Assembly: GCF_004337985.1 (NCBI RefSeq)
Contig: NW_021940919.1
Coordinates: 1,337,874 to 1,401,873, forward strand
Source of the DNA: Pyricularia pennisetigena
Taxonomy: Eukaryota > Ascomycota > Sordariomycetes > Magnaporthales > Pyriculariaceae
DNA length: 64,000 nt
Direction of reading: 5' to 3'
Made by a program: the position numbers and the translations under genes
In this document: positions 1-9,773 of the stretch, one piece after another
How positions within the stretch are numbered: the stretch's first letter is position 1
How the letters are laid out: each line of letters opens with the position of its first letter
Notes under the pieces: generated by a model
The model's input: the letters and a program-made list of their open reading frames with translations, nothing else
What the model was told of the DNA's origin: nothing
Database searches by the model: none

Positions 1-297
1 GGTAAGGTATATTTAATTTTGTATATAATTTACAATCGAAACGCTTTTACATTTTTACAACTTTTAACATTAACAAACCCAAAATTTCATTTATTTTTTT
101 ATCTTCTATAATAGCCGAATTCGATACCATGTAAAAATACTAATAAAAGTTTTATTTAAATCCATAACTGCATGCACTTTCCAGCTTTAGGTCCATTACG
201 TTATAAATATTGTGATTCACTCTTTTATTAATATTATTTACTTTTATTTAAAATAAGAATTAAATATACTGAAAAATTCCAAATTTTACCTAATATT
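1..297 (+). repeat. Family H DNA-element fragment
   Basis: This stretch matches, block by block, the interior of the complete family H element at 19592-21443 (about 20450-20960). Shared blocks include the 'tacaatcgaaa' stretch and the 'gcatgcactt' block. It has no ORF and is strongly AT-rich. It runs off the left edge of the window and is cut on the right by a miniature R1 element at 298. Only the middle-to-right part of family H is present; no TIR is visible. Confidence 0.7.
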
Positions 298-436
298 TAT
301 AAGAATAATAAGCTAATATCATAAGCTTAAGCACGTAATATATACTTCAATACATAATTATGCACAATTATGCACAAGTATTATGCAGTGCATAAAAGAA
401 TGATAAGCTTATAATATAAGCTTATTATTTGTTATG
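298..436. mobile_element. Miniature R1 element (139 bp)
   Basis: A short element with R1-type ends at both sides: TATAAGAATAAT on the left and the inverted ATTATTTGTTATG on the right. Each end is followed by the AAGCTTATA/TATAAGCTT palindrome, and GCATAATTATGCACAA-type repeats lie between. It is a near relative of the 138-bp element at 2735-2872. The flanks (ATATT / GATTC) do not match. The left flank is family H and the right flank is a different sequence, so this copy sits at a junction. Confidence 0.7.
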
Positions 437-646
437 GATTCGTGCCTAAGGCACGTATCACGTAATAAGATATCAGAGCGGGTTAGGGACAATATATAAA
501 AGGAAGGACATTACCACGACCCGGATATACACTTTTTCCTTCCTTTTCCCCTTAATGTTAGTAATAATACCAATAAAAATATTTAACAGTCCTTAAGCTG
601 TTAATTTACCCTATAATATTCATTAACGTTTAATTTAAACACAATA
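437..646 (+). repeat. gypsy-A leader or LTR remnant
   Basis: This is non-coding sequence just upstream of the gypsy-A gag start. It contains a TATA-like block (CAATATATAAAAGG) near 490-505 and the string ATATCAGAGCGGG near 470, which resembles a retrotransposon primer-binding site or LTR-end region. No matching second LTR is visible, so whether this is LTR or leader is unresolved. Confidence 0.4.
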
Positions 647-1960
647 ATGGCCAGCCCAAAGCCGGGCCCGGGAGGGGAGATTTATAATGCTTACCAAAAC
701 CTGGTCGCGAATATTGCGATATTGGAAAAACGTATCGCTTAAATACAATTATATTCCTTAAACGCAGGCGCAATCGCGCAAAAATAACGGTGTAAAAGGA
801 AATTTTTACGTAACCCCTTACCGTACGACGGCGTACCGGTTGCGTTTACAATTTGGAAATGAATTATTTCGTATAAATTAATACGCGATACGGAATTTAT
901 CGGAAATTAACACAACCAATTCGAATACGTAGAATCCAATTTTACTATAATAATACAAAATATGGTCCGCTTTTTTTATAAAATAAAAAATATGGAAAAG
1001 GTTATAACCACGAAAATTTTATCGAATATTTGGGGCGCACGTACGACGACTTTTATAAAAAAGCCCAAATTTTCGCCGAATTAAAGGCATTCTATATACG
1101 ATACGGCGAATTATTCGCACATTTTTTTTATCAAATTCGAACGCCTCCTTATTACGGCCGGGGGTTTCGAATAGTTAAACAAAATACGGGCCAATTATTT
1201 GCGTTTTCGGGTCGTTAATCGGATAAAAAAGGCGTCGGTAGGAAAAAACATCGTTTCCAATTCCTACCACGGATTTATCGCCATATACCGTTATATTACC
1301 CAAAATTTGGAAACCATCGATTTGGATAAACGTTTTAACCAAAAACGGAACGCCCCCTTCCAAATTCTTTATAAACGGATTCAAAAAGTATAGGAATTAT
1401 AAACGTATAAACGATAAAAAATTAACCGAAACCGTTATAACGTTGGTAAAAAACGAAAAAAAGCGCCGATTAAATGGAAATAAAGGGAAAAATCGGGCCT
1501 TATGGGTATCGGATTAAAAATTCCAACGACGCCGCGAAATAGGGGTTTACCTCCGTTGCGGGTCCATCTTTCATTACGTTTAAAATTATTAATTTGCGCC
1601 GATTATACGCACAACGCCGAACGACCCCAAAAAAAGAAAAAATTAACCCTGGACCGCAGTTTTAACCTAAAGGAAAACCGACGCAACGGGCCCCGATTAT
1701 TTTATAATACGTTAACAAATATAAATCGGAAAAAAATAGTTAAAAAAAATATAAGTTATAATAAATGGGCGATTATTTTTATCCCGGTCTTAACCAATTT
1801 AACGAAGTTTACTATTACATAAATGGATTTAAAATGCGAATATTACGCGGTAATAAATCAAAAGTATACCAAAAAATTAAAAATAATAAAAGTTTCTTTA
1901 CTATAAGCCCGCCGGTTACATACGGTAGCGGGATAAATATAAACTAATATACGGGAAATG
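647..1960 (+). pseudogene. gag: gypsy-A gag remnant
   Basis: The reading opens at ATG 647 with MASPKPGPGGEIYNAYQN and continues, through stops and frame changes, as a gag-like protein. Legible pieces include a lysine/aromatic-rich block at 1030-1218 (KAQIFAELKAFY) and another at 1199-1393. The region has many TAA stops of the kind RIP makes from CAA and TGG-type codons. No zinc knuckle can be read. The assignment to gag rests on position upstream of a Ty3/gypsy RT on the same strand, not on a diagnostic motif. The protein would have been the structural capsid polyprotein of the retrotransposon particle. It is certainly non-functional. Confidence 0.5.
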
Positions 1961-2369
1961 GGTAATTGTAACGTAAATATCGACGGTTAATTTGCGCAGA
2001 TATTTTTTAATATAATCCCGGAATTAACCCAAAACCTATACCTAGGATTCCTTTGAATAACCCACCGAAAAATGGTATTTAACCCAAATTAAAAAAGGTT
2101 AAAAATAGGGTCCGTTAAAAAGTTATTCGTACAGGAGTTATCCTTACGTCCGAAAAACAGGAAATTTACGGTTGCTATGGGTAACGTATTCCTATCAACG
2201 GCCCAAAAAATAAATAAAAAATACGACCGAATAAATGGAATTCGCTTTTATTTTATTACGAAACATAACCCGGGTCCTAATTTTATTGGCGGTAAATAAA
2301 AGCGACGTAAAACCCCAGCGACGTTACCCGAAAAATTGAAAAACTTTAAAAGCTTATTTAACGACGGTA

Positions 2370-3626
2370 AAATTTCGGTTTTACCCCCGTATAAAAGCGA
2401 ATTGAACTATTATATCCGGATTTAAAAAATAATAACGGCAAATCCCCGCCATTATTATAAAACCGGTTATATGATATACCGCGCGATTAATTACTGGAAT
2501 TGCGGCGACAAATAATCTATATAATGGATAAAAAATGGATCCGAACAAACGCGTCGTTAACCGCGGTCCCGGTCCTAATAATTCGGAAGCTGTTTGGAGG
2601 ATAGCGTTTATACGTCGATTATAAAGTATTAAATATTATTACAATATAGGACAGGTATTTTTTACTATTAATTAAAACGATATTCTGTTTTGTTGATTAT
2701 GCCGCTGTTCAATTGGCTGCGCGCATGAAAAATGTATGAGAATAATAAGCTTATATTATAAGCTTAAGCACGTAATATATACTACGATACATAATTATGC
2801 ACAATTATGCATAATTATTATGCAGTGCATAAAAGAATAATAAGCTTATAATATAAGCTTATTATTCTCATAAAATGCAGCCGACTGCACTTAACGTGCG
2901 GTCGCAGGGCCTTTATAAGGCCTGTTCTTAACATGTTTTTTATCCGGGGTAAAATGGGTTATTAAAGTCAACATACGCGCAATTTTCCATAAATTACGCG
3001 TGGCCGAAAAGGATAAATATTTTACAGTTTTTCGTACAAAATTTAAATTATTCGAATGGTTAATATACCCGTTCGGATTAACGGGCGCCTTGGCCACGTT
3101 CCAGCGATATATTAACGGCGTTTTCGGGAATATATTGGGCGATTATATACTAATATATTTGGACGATATTTCAATTTATACGTCCGGTTCCAAAATGGAT
3201 TATTAGCGGAAAATTACCCACATTTTGGGAAAATGAAAAAAACGGGGTTAAACTTGGATTTCGATAAAAACGCGTTCGCAATTATTTCCGTCAAATATTT
3301 TGGGTTTATTATAAACGTTAAAATAAACGTGGAAGCCGATCCGGAAAAATTACGCGCGATACGGGAATGGGAAACCCCGACGAAATTACGAAAATTGCGC
3401 GGTTTCCTAAAATTCGCCAATTTTTACCGAAATTTTATAAACGGGTATTCGGGTTTAACGGCGCTTTTATTTCGGTTTATTAAAAAAGGAGTACCGTTTA
3501 AATGGATACCCAAAAAGGACGCCATTTTTAAAATATTTAAATAAATATTTTTACAGGCGCTGGTATTGGTCCAATAAAATGATAAAACGAAAATAAAAAT
3601 AAAGACGGATTATTCCGGCGCAACCA
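2370..3626 (+). pseudogene. pol: gypsy-A reverse transcriptase/RNase H start
   Basis: This is the reverse-transcriptase part of a Ty3/gypsy pol. The N-terminal segment at 2370-2690 is frameshifted. After an inserted block (about 2694-2939) the RT palm reads well: PFGLTGALATFQRYIN near 3070-3115, the catalytic YLDD box at about 3155-3167 (LIYLDDISIY), then the connection segment FLKFANFYRNFI near 3403-3438. The RNase H opening, TDYSGATM, ends exactly where R1 begins at 3627. YLDD is intact, yet stops flank it (for example at 3206 and 3542). A second copy of the same family lies at 39541-41136, where YLDD has become YIND. Integrase is absent here. Confidence 0.85.
2735..2872. mobile_element. 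Miniature R1 element (138 bp) with 5-bp TSD
   Basis: The element begins TATGAGAATAATAAGC and ends with its inverted complement GCTTATTATTCTCATA. It is flanked by a perfect AAATG duplication (2730-2734 and 2873-2877). The interior equals the last palindrome-to-palindrome repeat unit of the R1 right end. With both termini alike and its own target duplication, it behaves like a MITE derived from R1. It is inserted in a short repeat that itself interrupts gypsy-A. Confidence 0.85.
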
Positions 3627-4410
3627 TGTTAAAAGAAGGTTATGTGATGAATTGTTAAGTGAATATATCCGTATAAGGTAAATATATATAAGGGGAAAAA
3701 GGTCACTTTTATAAGTAAGATAGATAGAGGTAAGAATTGTATTAATGGTTGAATGAATCGAGAGATCGATGGATAGATAGATCGATAGATAGATCATAAA
3801 ACTTCCTCTAATTCTAAGGCGGGAAACTCTTCGCTTCCCTATTTATCTGCAAAAGTATTGCATGTGGTAATCCATGTATTACAAATCCACGTATTAAGGT
3901 TTGCATTTTATTTTCCCCACTAGGATAAAATAAAACAACGCTTTAGCGTTCACCTATTTATATATGTGGCTATTTTGAACGTCTCATATTTGAAACATTG
4001 TATGACGCAATCTTCTAAACCTTACCTGTATTTATGTCATGCGTTTTATTTTTACCAAAATAGGTTTGCCTGTGGATCGCATGATCTGCACATGATCTGC
4101 ATATGATCTGCGTTCATTTCTTTTGCCCAAATAGGTCAAAAGTGTACATGCATGAATTGTATGCAATTGTATTGCATTATTTGATTAATACACGTTATAC
4201 ATTGCATAAAGGTTATGCAGTATTGTGCATAATAATCATACATTATTGTGCATAATTATGCATCGTAGTATCTACTACGTGCTTAAGCTTATAATACAAG
4301 CTTATTATTCTTTTATGCATTGCATAATATTTATGCATAGTTGTGCATAATTATGCATCGTAGTATATATTACGTGCTTAAGCTTATAATATAAGCTTAT
4401 TATTCTCATA
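3627..4410 (+). mobile_element. R1 solo-LTR-like element
   Basis: A full-length, short-variant R1 copy. It opens TGTTAAAAGAAGG, followed by a TATATATAAGGGG TATA-like motif, a GATA/GATC microsatellite, the conserved middle (GGCGGGAAACTC, TCTGCAAAAGTATTGC), the GCATAATTATGC array, and the terminal TTATTCTCATA. The flanks do not match (AACCA left, TTCCG right). The left flank is gypsy-A RNase H (+) and the right flank is chromovirus RNase H (-). The copy therefore marks a recombination junction rather than a simple insertion. Confidence 0.85.
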
Positions 4411-5560
4411 TTCCGGATAGCTATGGTTTTCATTCTTCGAATATTCGGATAATGGCGATAAACCTTTTATTGTGGATTGGGTAATTAAATTTTAAGTTAT
4501 ATAATTTTTGTAAAAAAACGCCCAAAAATGTAAACGTTTTTTTTCGTTTCGTTGGTTAAATTGTCCTCCGATTATATAATCGGATACGTCTGTTCCGATT
4601 TCGAAAGGTTTTATTGCATTTGGTATTCTAAAAATTGGTTTTCGTATTATTGCGTTTCGTAATTGTTCGAAAGTTTATTGTATTTATTCCGTCTATTGGA
4701 ATTTGAAATTTGTTTTGATTATTATGGTTAATGGGGTGGCGATCGCGCCGTATTTTTTATAAACTTTTTTGTAAAATTTCACGTATCCAAAAAATACCCG
4801 AACGTTTTTTACGTTCTGTGGTTGGGGCCATTCTTTTAGTATTTGGACGTTTTACTTTTCCATCCTAATTTTTCCAGGGGCGATAATATATTTTAGGAAG
4901 TTAATTGGCTTACTATAAAAAATGCGTTTTTCGGGTTTAATCAAAAATTTAGCGTTTTGTAATTTTCATAAAACTGTACAAACGTATTTTTTGTATTTTT
5001 CCAACGTTTTGGAAAAAATGAGGATATCGCCCAGGTAAATAACGATAAAAATGTTTAAACATTTTTCAAAATCGTGGTTAATTATGGTTTGAAAGGTTGC
5101 GGGGGCGTTCGTGAAACCGAAGGGTATTATCAGGTATCTATAATATTTTCCTTTATTACGAAATGCTGTTTTCCATTCCGCGCCTTTTTTCATACCGATT
5201 AAATTGTATGCTTCTTCAAAATTCAATATCGTAAATTATTGTATTCAATAAAATATATTTCGAAATCTTCCTATTAACGGGAGCGGGTAGCAGTTTTTAT
5301 TGTAATATCGTTTAATTGTTTATAATCCACATATAATTGTAATTTTCCGTTTTCCTTTGGTACGAAAAAGATTGGGTATCCTACTGGTAATATAGATGGT
5401 TTGAAATAGTTTTTTTTTGAAGTCTTTTGCGAAATATTCGCTCAAAATTTCCCTTTGTGTTGGGTTTAAACCGTATATTTTATCGAATTTTGGTTGGGTT
5501 CCTTTTCCTAATAGTATTTCGTGGTCGAACGGGCTGTGTTCGGGTATTTTGTTTCGAATT
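4411..5560 (-). pseudogene. pol: Chromovirus RT/RNase H remnant (left copy)
   Basis: Minus-strand Ty3/gypsy pol, homologous to 57464-59600. The RNase H side (a FEEWKP-like block) is cut at 4411 by R1. The RT palm is clear at 4966-5226: PFGFTNAPATFQTIIN, then IVIYLGDILIFSKTLEKY. The catalytic box is YLGD instead of the YLDD seen in the sister copy, so the first catalytic Asp is replaced by Gly. That is an A-to-G change not explained by RIP. Upstream on the minus strand, blocks such as LPVGYPIFFVPK-like sequence and the LYVDYKQLN equivalent are visible near 5280-5400. Stops and frameshifts are frequent. Confidence 0.85.
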
Positions 5561-7360
5561 TTTGGCTAAATAATCGTATATAAATTTGGTATTTTATTGG
5601 GATTTTGCCGTTTGTGGTTTGGTTTTTCCTGGTTAATTTTGTGCAATTGGATCGGTTTTAACCTGTAAATAATCCTTTTTTCCGATATTGGTTCAGGGGT
5701 TGGTCGTTTTTCATGTAAATACGCCATTTGTTTTATTTAATTTTTCCGTACCTGATGTTTCCTATATAAACCTTGCTGTGCTGGAAGTTGTTTAGTGATT
5801 AGGTGCTTTTTTTATTAAATTTGGCCTATAATCCAACTTATCCGGGGGCTGTTTTTTTTAAACCAGGGAATTTCTAAAATTATATTTTTATTCTCTAGTT
5901 CCCTAATATTTAAAATAGTTTATTCTTTTCGTCTATAGTTTTCCATTTAAGAATGTACGGTTTTCGTTTCGATGGTGCCGTTCCCGTATAAAACTGCCTT
6001 TCCTTTTACGGTTTGCAGTTGGTATAGATTTTTTTTTGTTGTTAAAGTATCCGCCGTTTTTTCACGATTTTTGGGGAAATGTAATTATTTTGTATTGCGT
6101 TGTTAAAAAGCATTTATATAAATTTCCCATTAAATCATGTATTCAGGAATATGTGTTCGTGTGCTGTTTTCGTGGTTTGCTCGGCGTTTAGGGTTTTTTG
6201 TTCCGTTATTATTACCGGTTGGTGCCCTGTACCGTCTGGCCATTTGAGTTTTTTGGCTTGCTGGACTCGCGTCGTGGGTCCTTATTTTTCTTGTTTCGGG
6301 ACGTATAACTGCTTTTAAGTCGGTGTCCCGTTAATGTGGGTATCTTTCGTGCGTTCCTGGGTATTTCATTGCTTTTAACGCTGGTGTTTTACACGATTTT
6401 GATTATGGGTGCGGGTCCTGGTTATCGTAATTTTATTTCGTACTATGCCTGCGTTTTGGTTAATATATGTATTTTCCAAATATTTCGGGTGTATTCGTAT
6501 TATGGAAACTGTTTTTGGTTGCAGCATGCTATAGGGTAATCGTTATAAAGGGTGAAAATTACCGCTGGTTTAGTATTAAATTTAATTTCGATTTCCAAAT
6601 TCAATAGTTTAATAATAGTATATATTCGTTGATACCTGTTATTTTGCGTCGTAAAAAGAAATCGTAAACTATTTTCCTATTAAAATGCAATCCGAAATTG
6701 TAACGAAAACATTTTACCTAGAAGAACTTTGTGTATTTGGGATATTTAATGTCCAAAATAGGGTGGTTTCCGAAAATTGGATTAATTGGTCCTATAAAGT
6801 TTTGTATTTGTACTCGAAATGGTATGCCGGGGAATTATATTAATTGGTCGTTTCGGTATAAATCGATGGGTTTTTTTGTATATATAAGGGTTGTTTTCCT
6901 TTGCTGCACTGTATAAATTTGAGAATATAATTTATTTTTGGCTAAATTCGTTTTTTAGTTCGTTGCTGGATTCGTTTATTGGGGTTTATTGGATTATTTG
7001 GATGCGGTGGGCTTGTCCCAATGGTTTTGGTTTTAATCTTTTTTAAAATCTTTACTTCCGTAAATTCGGGTAATTCGGCGTTTTGCTTACGTAATTGTGC
7101 TAATAATCTAATTTTAATAAATACGCGGTTTCCTGAAATTCGGGTATATTTAGGTTTTTGGGGGTATTATCCTGCATTCATTTTCGCATTATTATGGGTT
7201 ATATAACTGTCGTTATAATATATAATCCAGTTTATTAGGTTATATTATCTCGGTTATATTTGTTAATAAATGGTGGCGTTTAATTCTCGTGGTTTTTTGG
7301 AATCGGGGGTATTATTTTAATATCCAATTACAAAATCGGGATATAAATTTGGAATATTTT
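5561..7360 (-). pseudogene. Chromovirus gag-pol middle region (left copy)
   Basis: This is the minus-strand continuation between RT and gag, collinear with 59600-62180 of the complete chromovirus. Shared blocks include the one around 6960-7010 (61780-61850 there). It should hold the protease and the linker to RT, but no DTG/DSG active site could be read in any frame. The open stretches on the plus strand are antisense shadows. Confidence 0.6.
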
Positions 7361-8345
7361 TGGAATAAAATTTGGCGATATATCCTAGTGTATTATATTT
7401 TAAATATTTACTATGTTTGGGATTTTTGCGGGATTTTTCATATTATATCGCGTTAAAATCCATAAATCCGTTATATATTCCGTAGGAAATGCTATATTGG
7501 CGAAACGGTTTAGGGTGTTAATATTTGCGTCCTATATTGGTTTATCTCAAAATTGGGCCTTATACGTTGCGTTTTTCGCGTCGTTCCAGTTTTTTTGTTC
7601 GTAAAATCGGTTATCGATTTTAATTATTGATTTTACGTATTCGGTTAACATATTGGGTCGTTTTTTTTAAATAAACTCGTTTTTAATTTTTTTTAAATCC
7701 CGTATAAAAGCGTGCTATTAGGGTTTCGGGGCCCTATAATAATTTGGCGGTAATTTGTCGAAATTTACTGGTATGTTTGGATACCGATCTGGTTTGGGTA
7801 AAACGCACCAATTTACGTTTAACCGTGCGTTTTTCGTTGGGGTTACCGAATGCTTCCCTAAAATATGTTTCGAAATTTTTGTAATCGTCGAAAATGCGGT
7901 TAGTTTCAATTTTACGGTTTTGTTCTTTATTATAATCCAAATAATTTCGTAAAATTAGTTCGAACCAGGCGAACGCATCGCCCTTTAATAGCGAAATTGC
8001 GTAGGTAACCTCATTTGCGTTATTATCGAAATTATCCTCGTTGAAATAAAATTAGGCCCGGGTTTTTATAAAGAATTTTTATGAAGTGTTTAAAGTGTTA
8101 TTATAGGGTAATAGTAAAAGGTATTTTATATGGTTCCTATTAGTTCGATTAATTTGTTCGGTTATTCGCTTTTGGAATTGTCGATTTTCCGTTTAAAACG
8201 TCGCGACTATTTGGCCTAAAACGTTAACGTTGGCCGGAGCGTTAATAGTAAAAGGGGTTTAAGGGGTGGCTATATTGGAAGATATCGTTTCGGCGATACT
8301 GTTCGGTATATTTCAAGGCAAAATACTGAATAGGAGCAATTAAAA
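7361..8345 (-). pseudogene. gag: Chromovirus gag remnant (left copy)
   Basis: Minus-strand gag, collinear with 62180-63170. The zinc-knuckle site near 7365-7410 is destroyed: cysteine and histidine codons read as Tyr, consistent with TGT-to-TAT and CAT-to-TAT changes. Upstream (7718-7940) a block with RTVKRKLVRFTQT is legible, and 8100-8340 matches 62930-63165 closely. The gag runs up to the LTR at 8346. It encodes no intact product. Confidence 0.7.
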
Positions 8346-8801
8346 TATTACGATTAAAGTATCGGGTAACCTGTGTTTAGGGTAAAATATAGTGGGTTAA
8401 AGCAATTAAATATTTTGTTTGGGTACTTGGGGTTTTTAATAATTGGGGTAAAATTACAATCTATTTCTGAGTAGGTAGTAAATTGGATACAAATCAATTG
8501 CTGTTAAGCAATTTTAAATTTAGTTTTATTCATATAGTAATGAGCGTGTTTTTATTTAGTCCGTCGTCCTGGGTATGATATGTATAATATATCCTATAGC
8601 CAATATATTACTTGTTTCGCTATAATTGATATTGGATATATTAATTATTTCGTTTTTTTGGCGGTTATGTGGGGTTACGTGATCCCTCCCTTATGTAATC
8701 CTGTCTCCTGTCAGTCGGTGTCTTTTCTGGCCGGGTGTCGTTGGGAGGGGTGTGACCCCGCCTGGCCTCATTAGCACCAGCCCAACTGTCTGGTCGTAAC
8801 A
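8346..8801 (-). repeat. Chromovirus 5' LTR (LTR-B), left copy
   Basis: Starts TATTACGA (RIPped from TGTTACGA) and ends TCGTAACA, the same short inverted termini as the LTRs at 53681-54157 and 63171-63648. It lies at the right end of a minus-strand element, so it is that element's 5' LTR. The right flank CTAGG is the expected target-duplication half. The left half was lost with the 3' end of the element at 3627-4410. Confidence 0.85.
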
Positions 8802-8848
8802 CTAGGCTAATGCCTAAACCCCTATTAGCAACCCATATTGGTAACATT
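8802..8848 (+). repeat. Copia LTR-C 3'-end fragment
   Basis: CTAGGCTAATGCCTAAACCC and the terminal GGTAACA match the last part of LTR-C (25905-25952). This is the host sequence into which the left chromovirus inserted. Confidence 0.7.
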
Positions 8849-9474
8849 TATCATAAACGATAATTGCGTGCACCTTGCTCGGTTAAATTGGCAAACCTTG
8901 ATATCTTCCAATTCATCAACTTTTTATAAATATTTACCCTCATTAAAAATAGTAATTAAATATAATTAAAAGCCGCGGATTATGTTTAATACTTGAATGT
9001 CAAATTAATAAAAGCAGGTAGGTATACTTGCGCTTTTTGCGTTCATAAAACCATAAAAATTCAAGCTTTTCAATACAACTCACCTTATAATTCTACGATT
9101 TCTATTTAAAATTTAATTGGATATTCAATTGTGCACAGTGGTTATACTATTATTTTTTGCGTATACCATATTTATATAGTGCGAATAAAATGCATATATC
9201 ACCTATAAACGCCGAAATGAGACCATTTATTCTTCAAGTAATATTAGGTATATTGTTAACGATACCGCCATAAACGGCGAAATGCGACCAATTATCGTTA
9301 GTAGTACCGTTATAAACGGTGAAATGCGACAAATTGGCCTTAGATTAGAATGAGCGCGATTTTTTCGGCCAATGTAATTGGTCGGAAAACATGTGGCTAA
9401 AAGTTATATGGAGCGTTCGGTCCCCACTGCGAAGCAGGGGGCTCTAGTCTAGTCACTGAGATTATATGAACCGC
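8849..9474 (+). repeat. Family H right-end segment
   Basis: Matches the right third of the complete family H element. It contains repeated AAACGGCGAAATGCGAC blocks at about 9200-9340, the GGAGCGTTCGGTCCCCACTGC block, and a right terminus CACTGAGATTA at 9474 (RIPped from CTGAGACTA). No ORF is present. Confidence 0.7.
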
Positions 9475-9622
9475 GAAATTCGACAAGTTGTTCCTTAGAC
9501 CTGAACTAGAGCGTTTTTTGGATGGGCCTACGGGTACGTTGCAAAGCCGCAATTGAGCCACTAAGTGGAACGAAGTGGATCAATTGTGAAACTCTGGGCT
9601 TCAGGGATGAGCCCTGGGACTA
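9475..9622 (-). repeat. Inverted family H left-end fragment
   Basis: This is the reverse complement of the family H left end: CAGGGATGAGCCCTGGGACTA at 9602-9622 mirrors the TAGTCTCAGCGCTCATCCCTG left TIR. The inner part mirrors 19600-19740. The next 58 bp (9623-9680) match nothing else seen in the window. Confidence 0.65.
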
Positions 9623-9680
9623 TTCTGGAGTACCACTTTTAGACAAATTTTGAATAAATATTCAATTTAATTAGCCATAG

Positions 9681-9773
9681 TAGTCCCAGTGCTCAGACTA
9701 GACCCCCCTGCTTTGCAGTGGGGACCGAGCGCTCCCTGTACCTTTTAGCCATATGGTTTTTCATAGTCTCAGG
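9681..9773 (-). repeat. Inverted family H right-end fragment
   Basis: Begins TAGTCCCAGTGCTCAGACTAG, the inverted right TIR of family H, and continues through the GGGGACCGAGCGCTCC block. It abuts a further forward left end at 9774, so three family H termini lie within 160 bp. Confidence 0.65.

Noticed and set aside
3627..4410. Interpreting TTCCG at 3613-3617 and 4411-4415 as the target duplication of this R1
   Set aside because: The left TTCCG lies 9 bp upstream of the element start inside conserved RNase H codons (DYSG), so the match is likely chance.
6100..7610. Plus-strand ORFs with hydrophobic products (membrane-protein-like)
   Set aside because: They are antisense to the chromovirus gag-pol; Phe/Leu/Ile-rich translation of AT-rich reverse strand.
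8665..8847. Arg-rich ORF over LTR-B and adjacent sequence
   Set aside because: Spans an LTR boundary into unrelated DNA; no conservation in the other two LTR-B copies.
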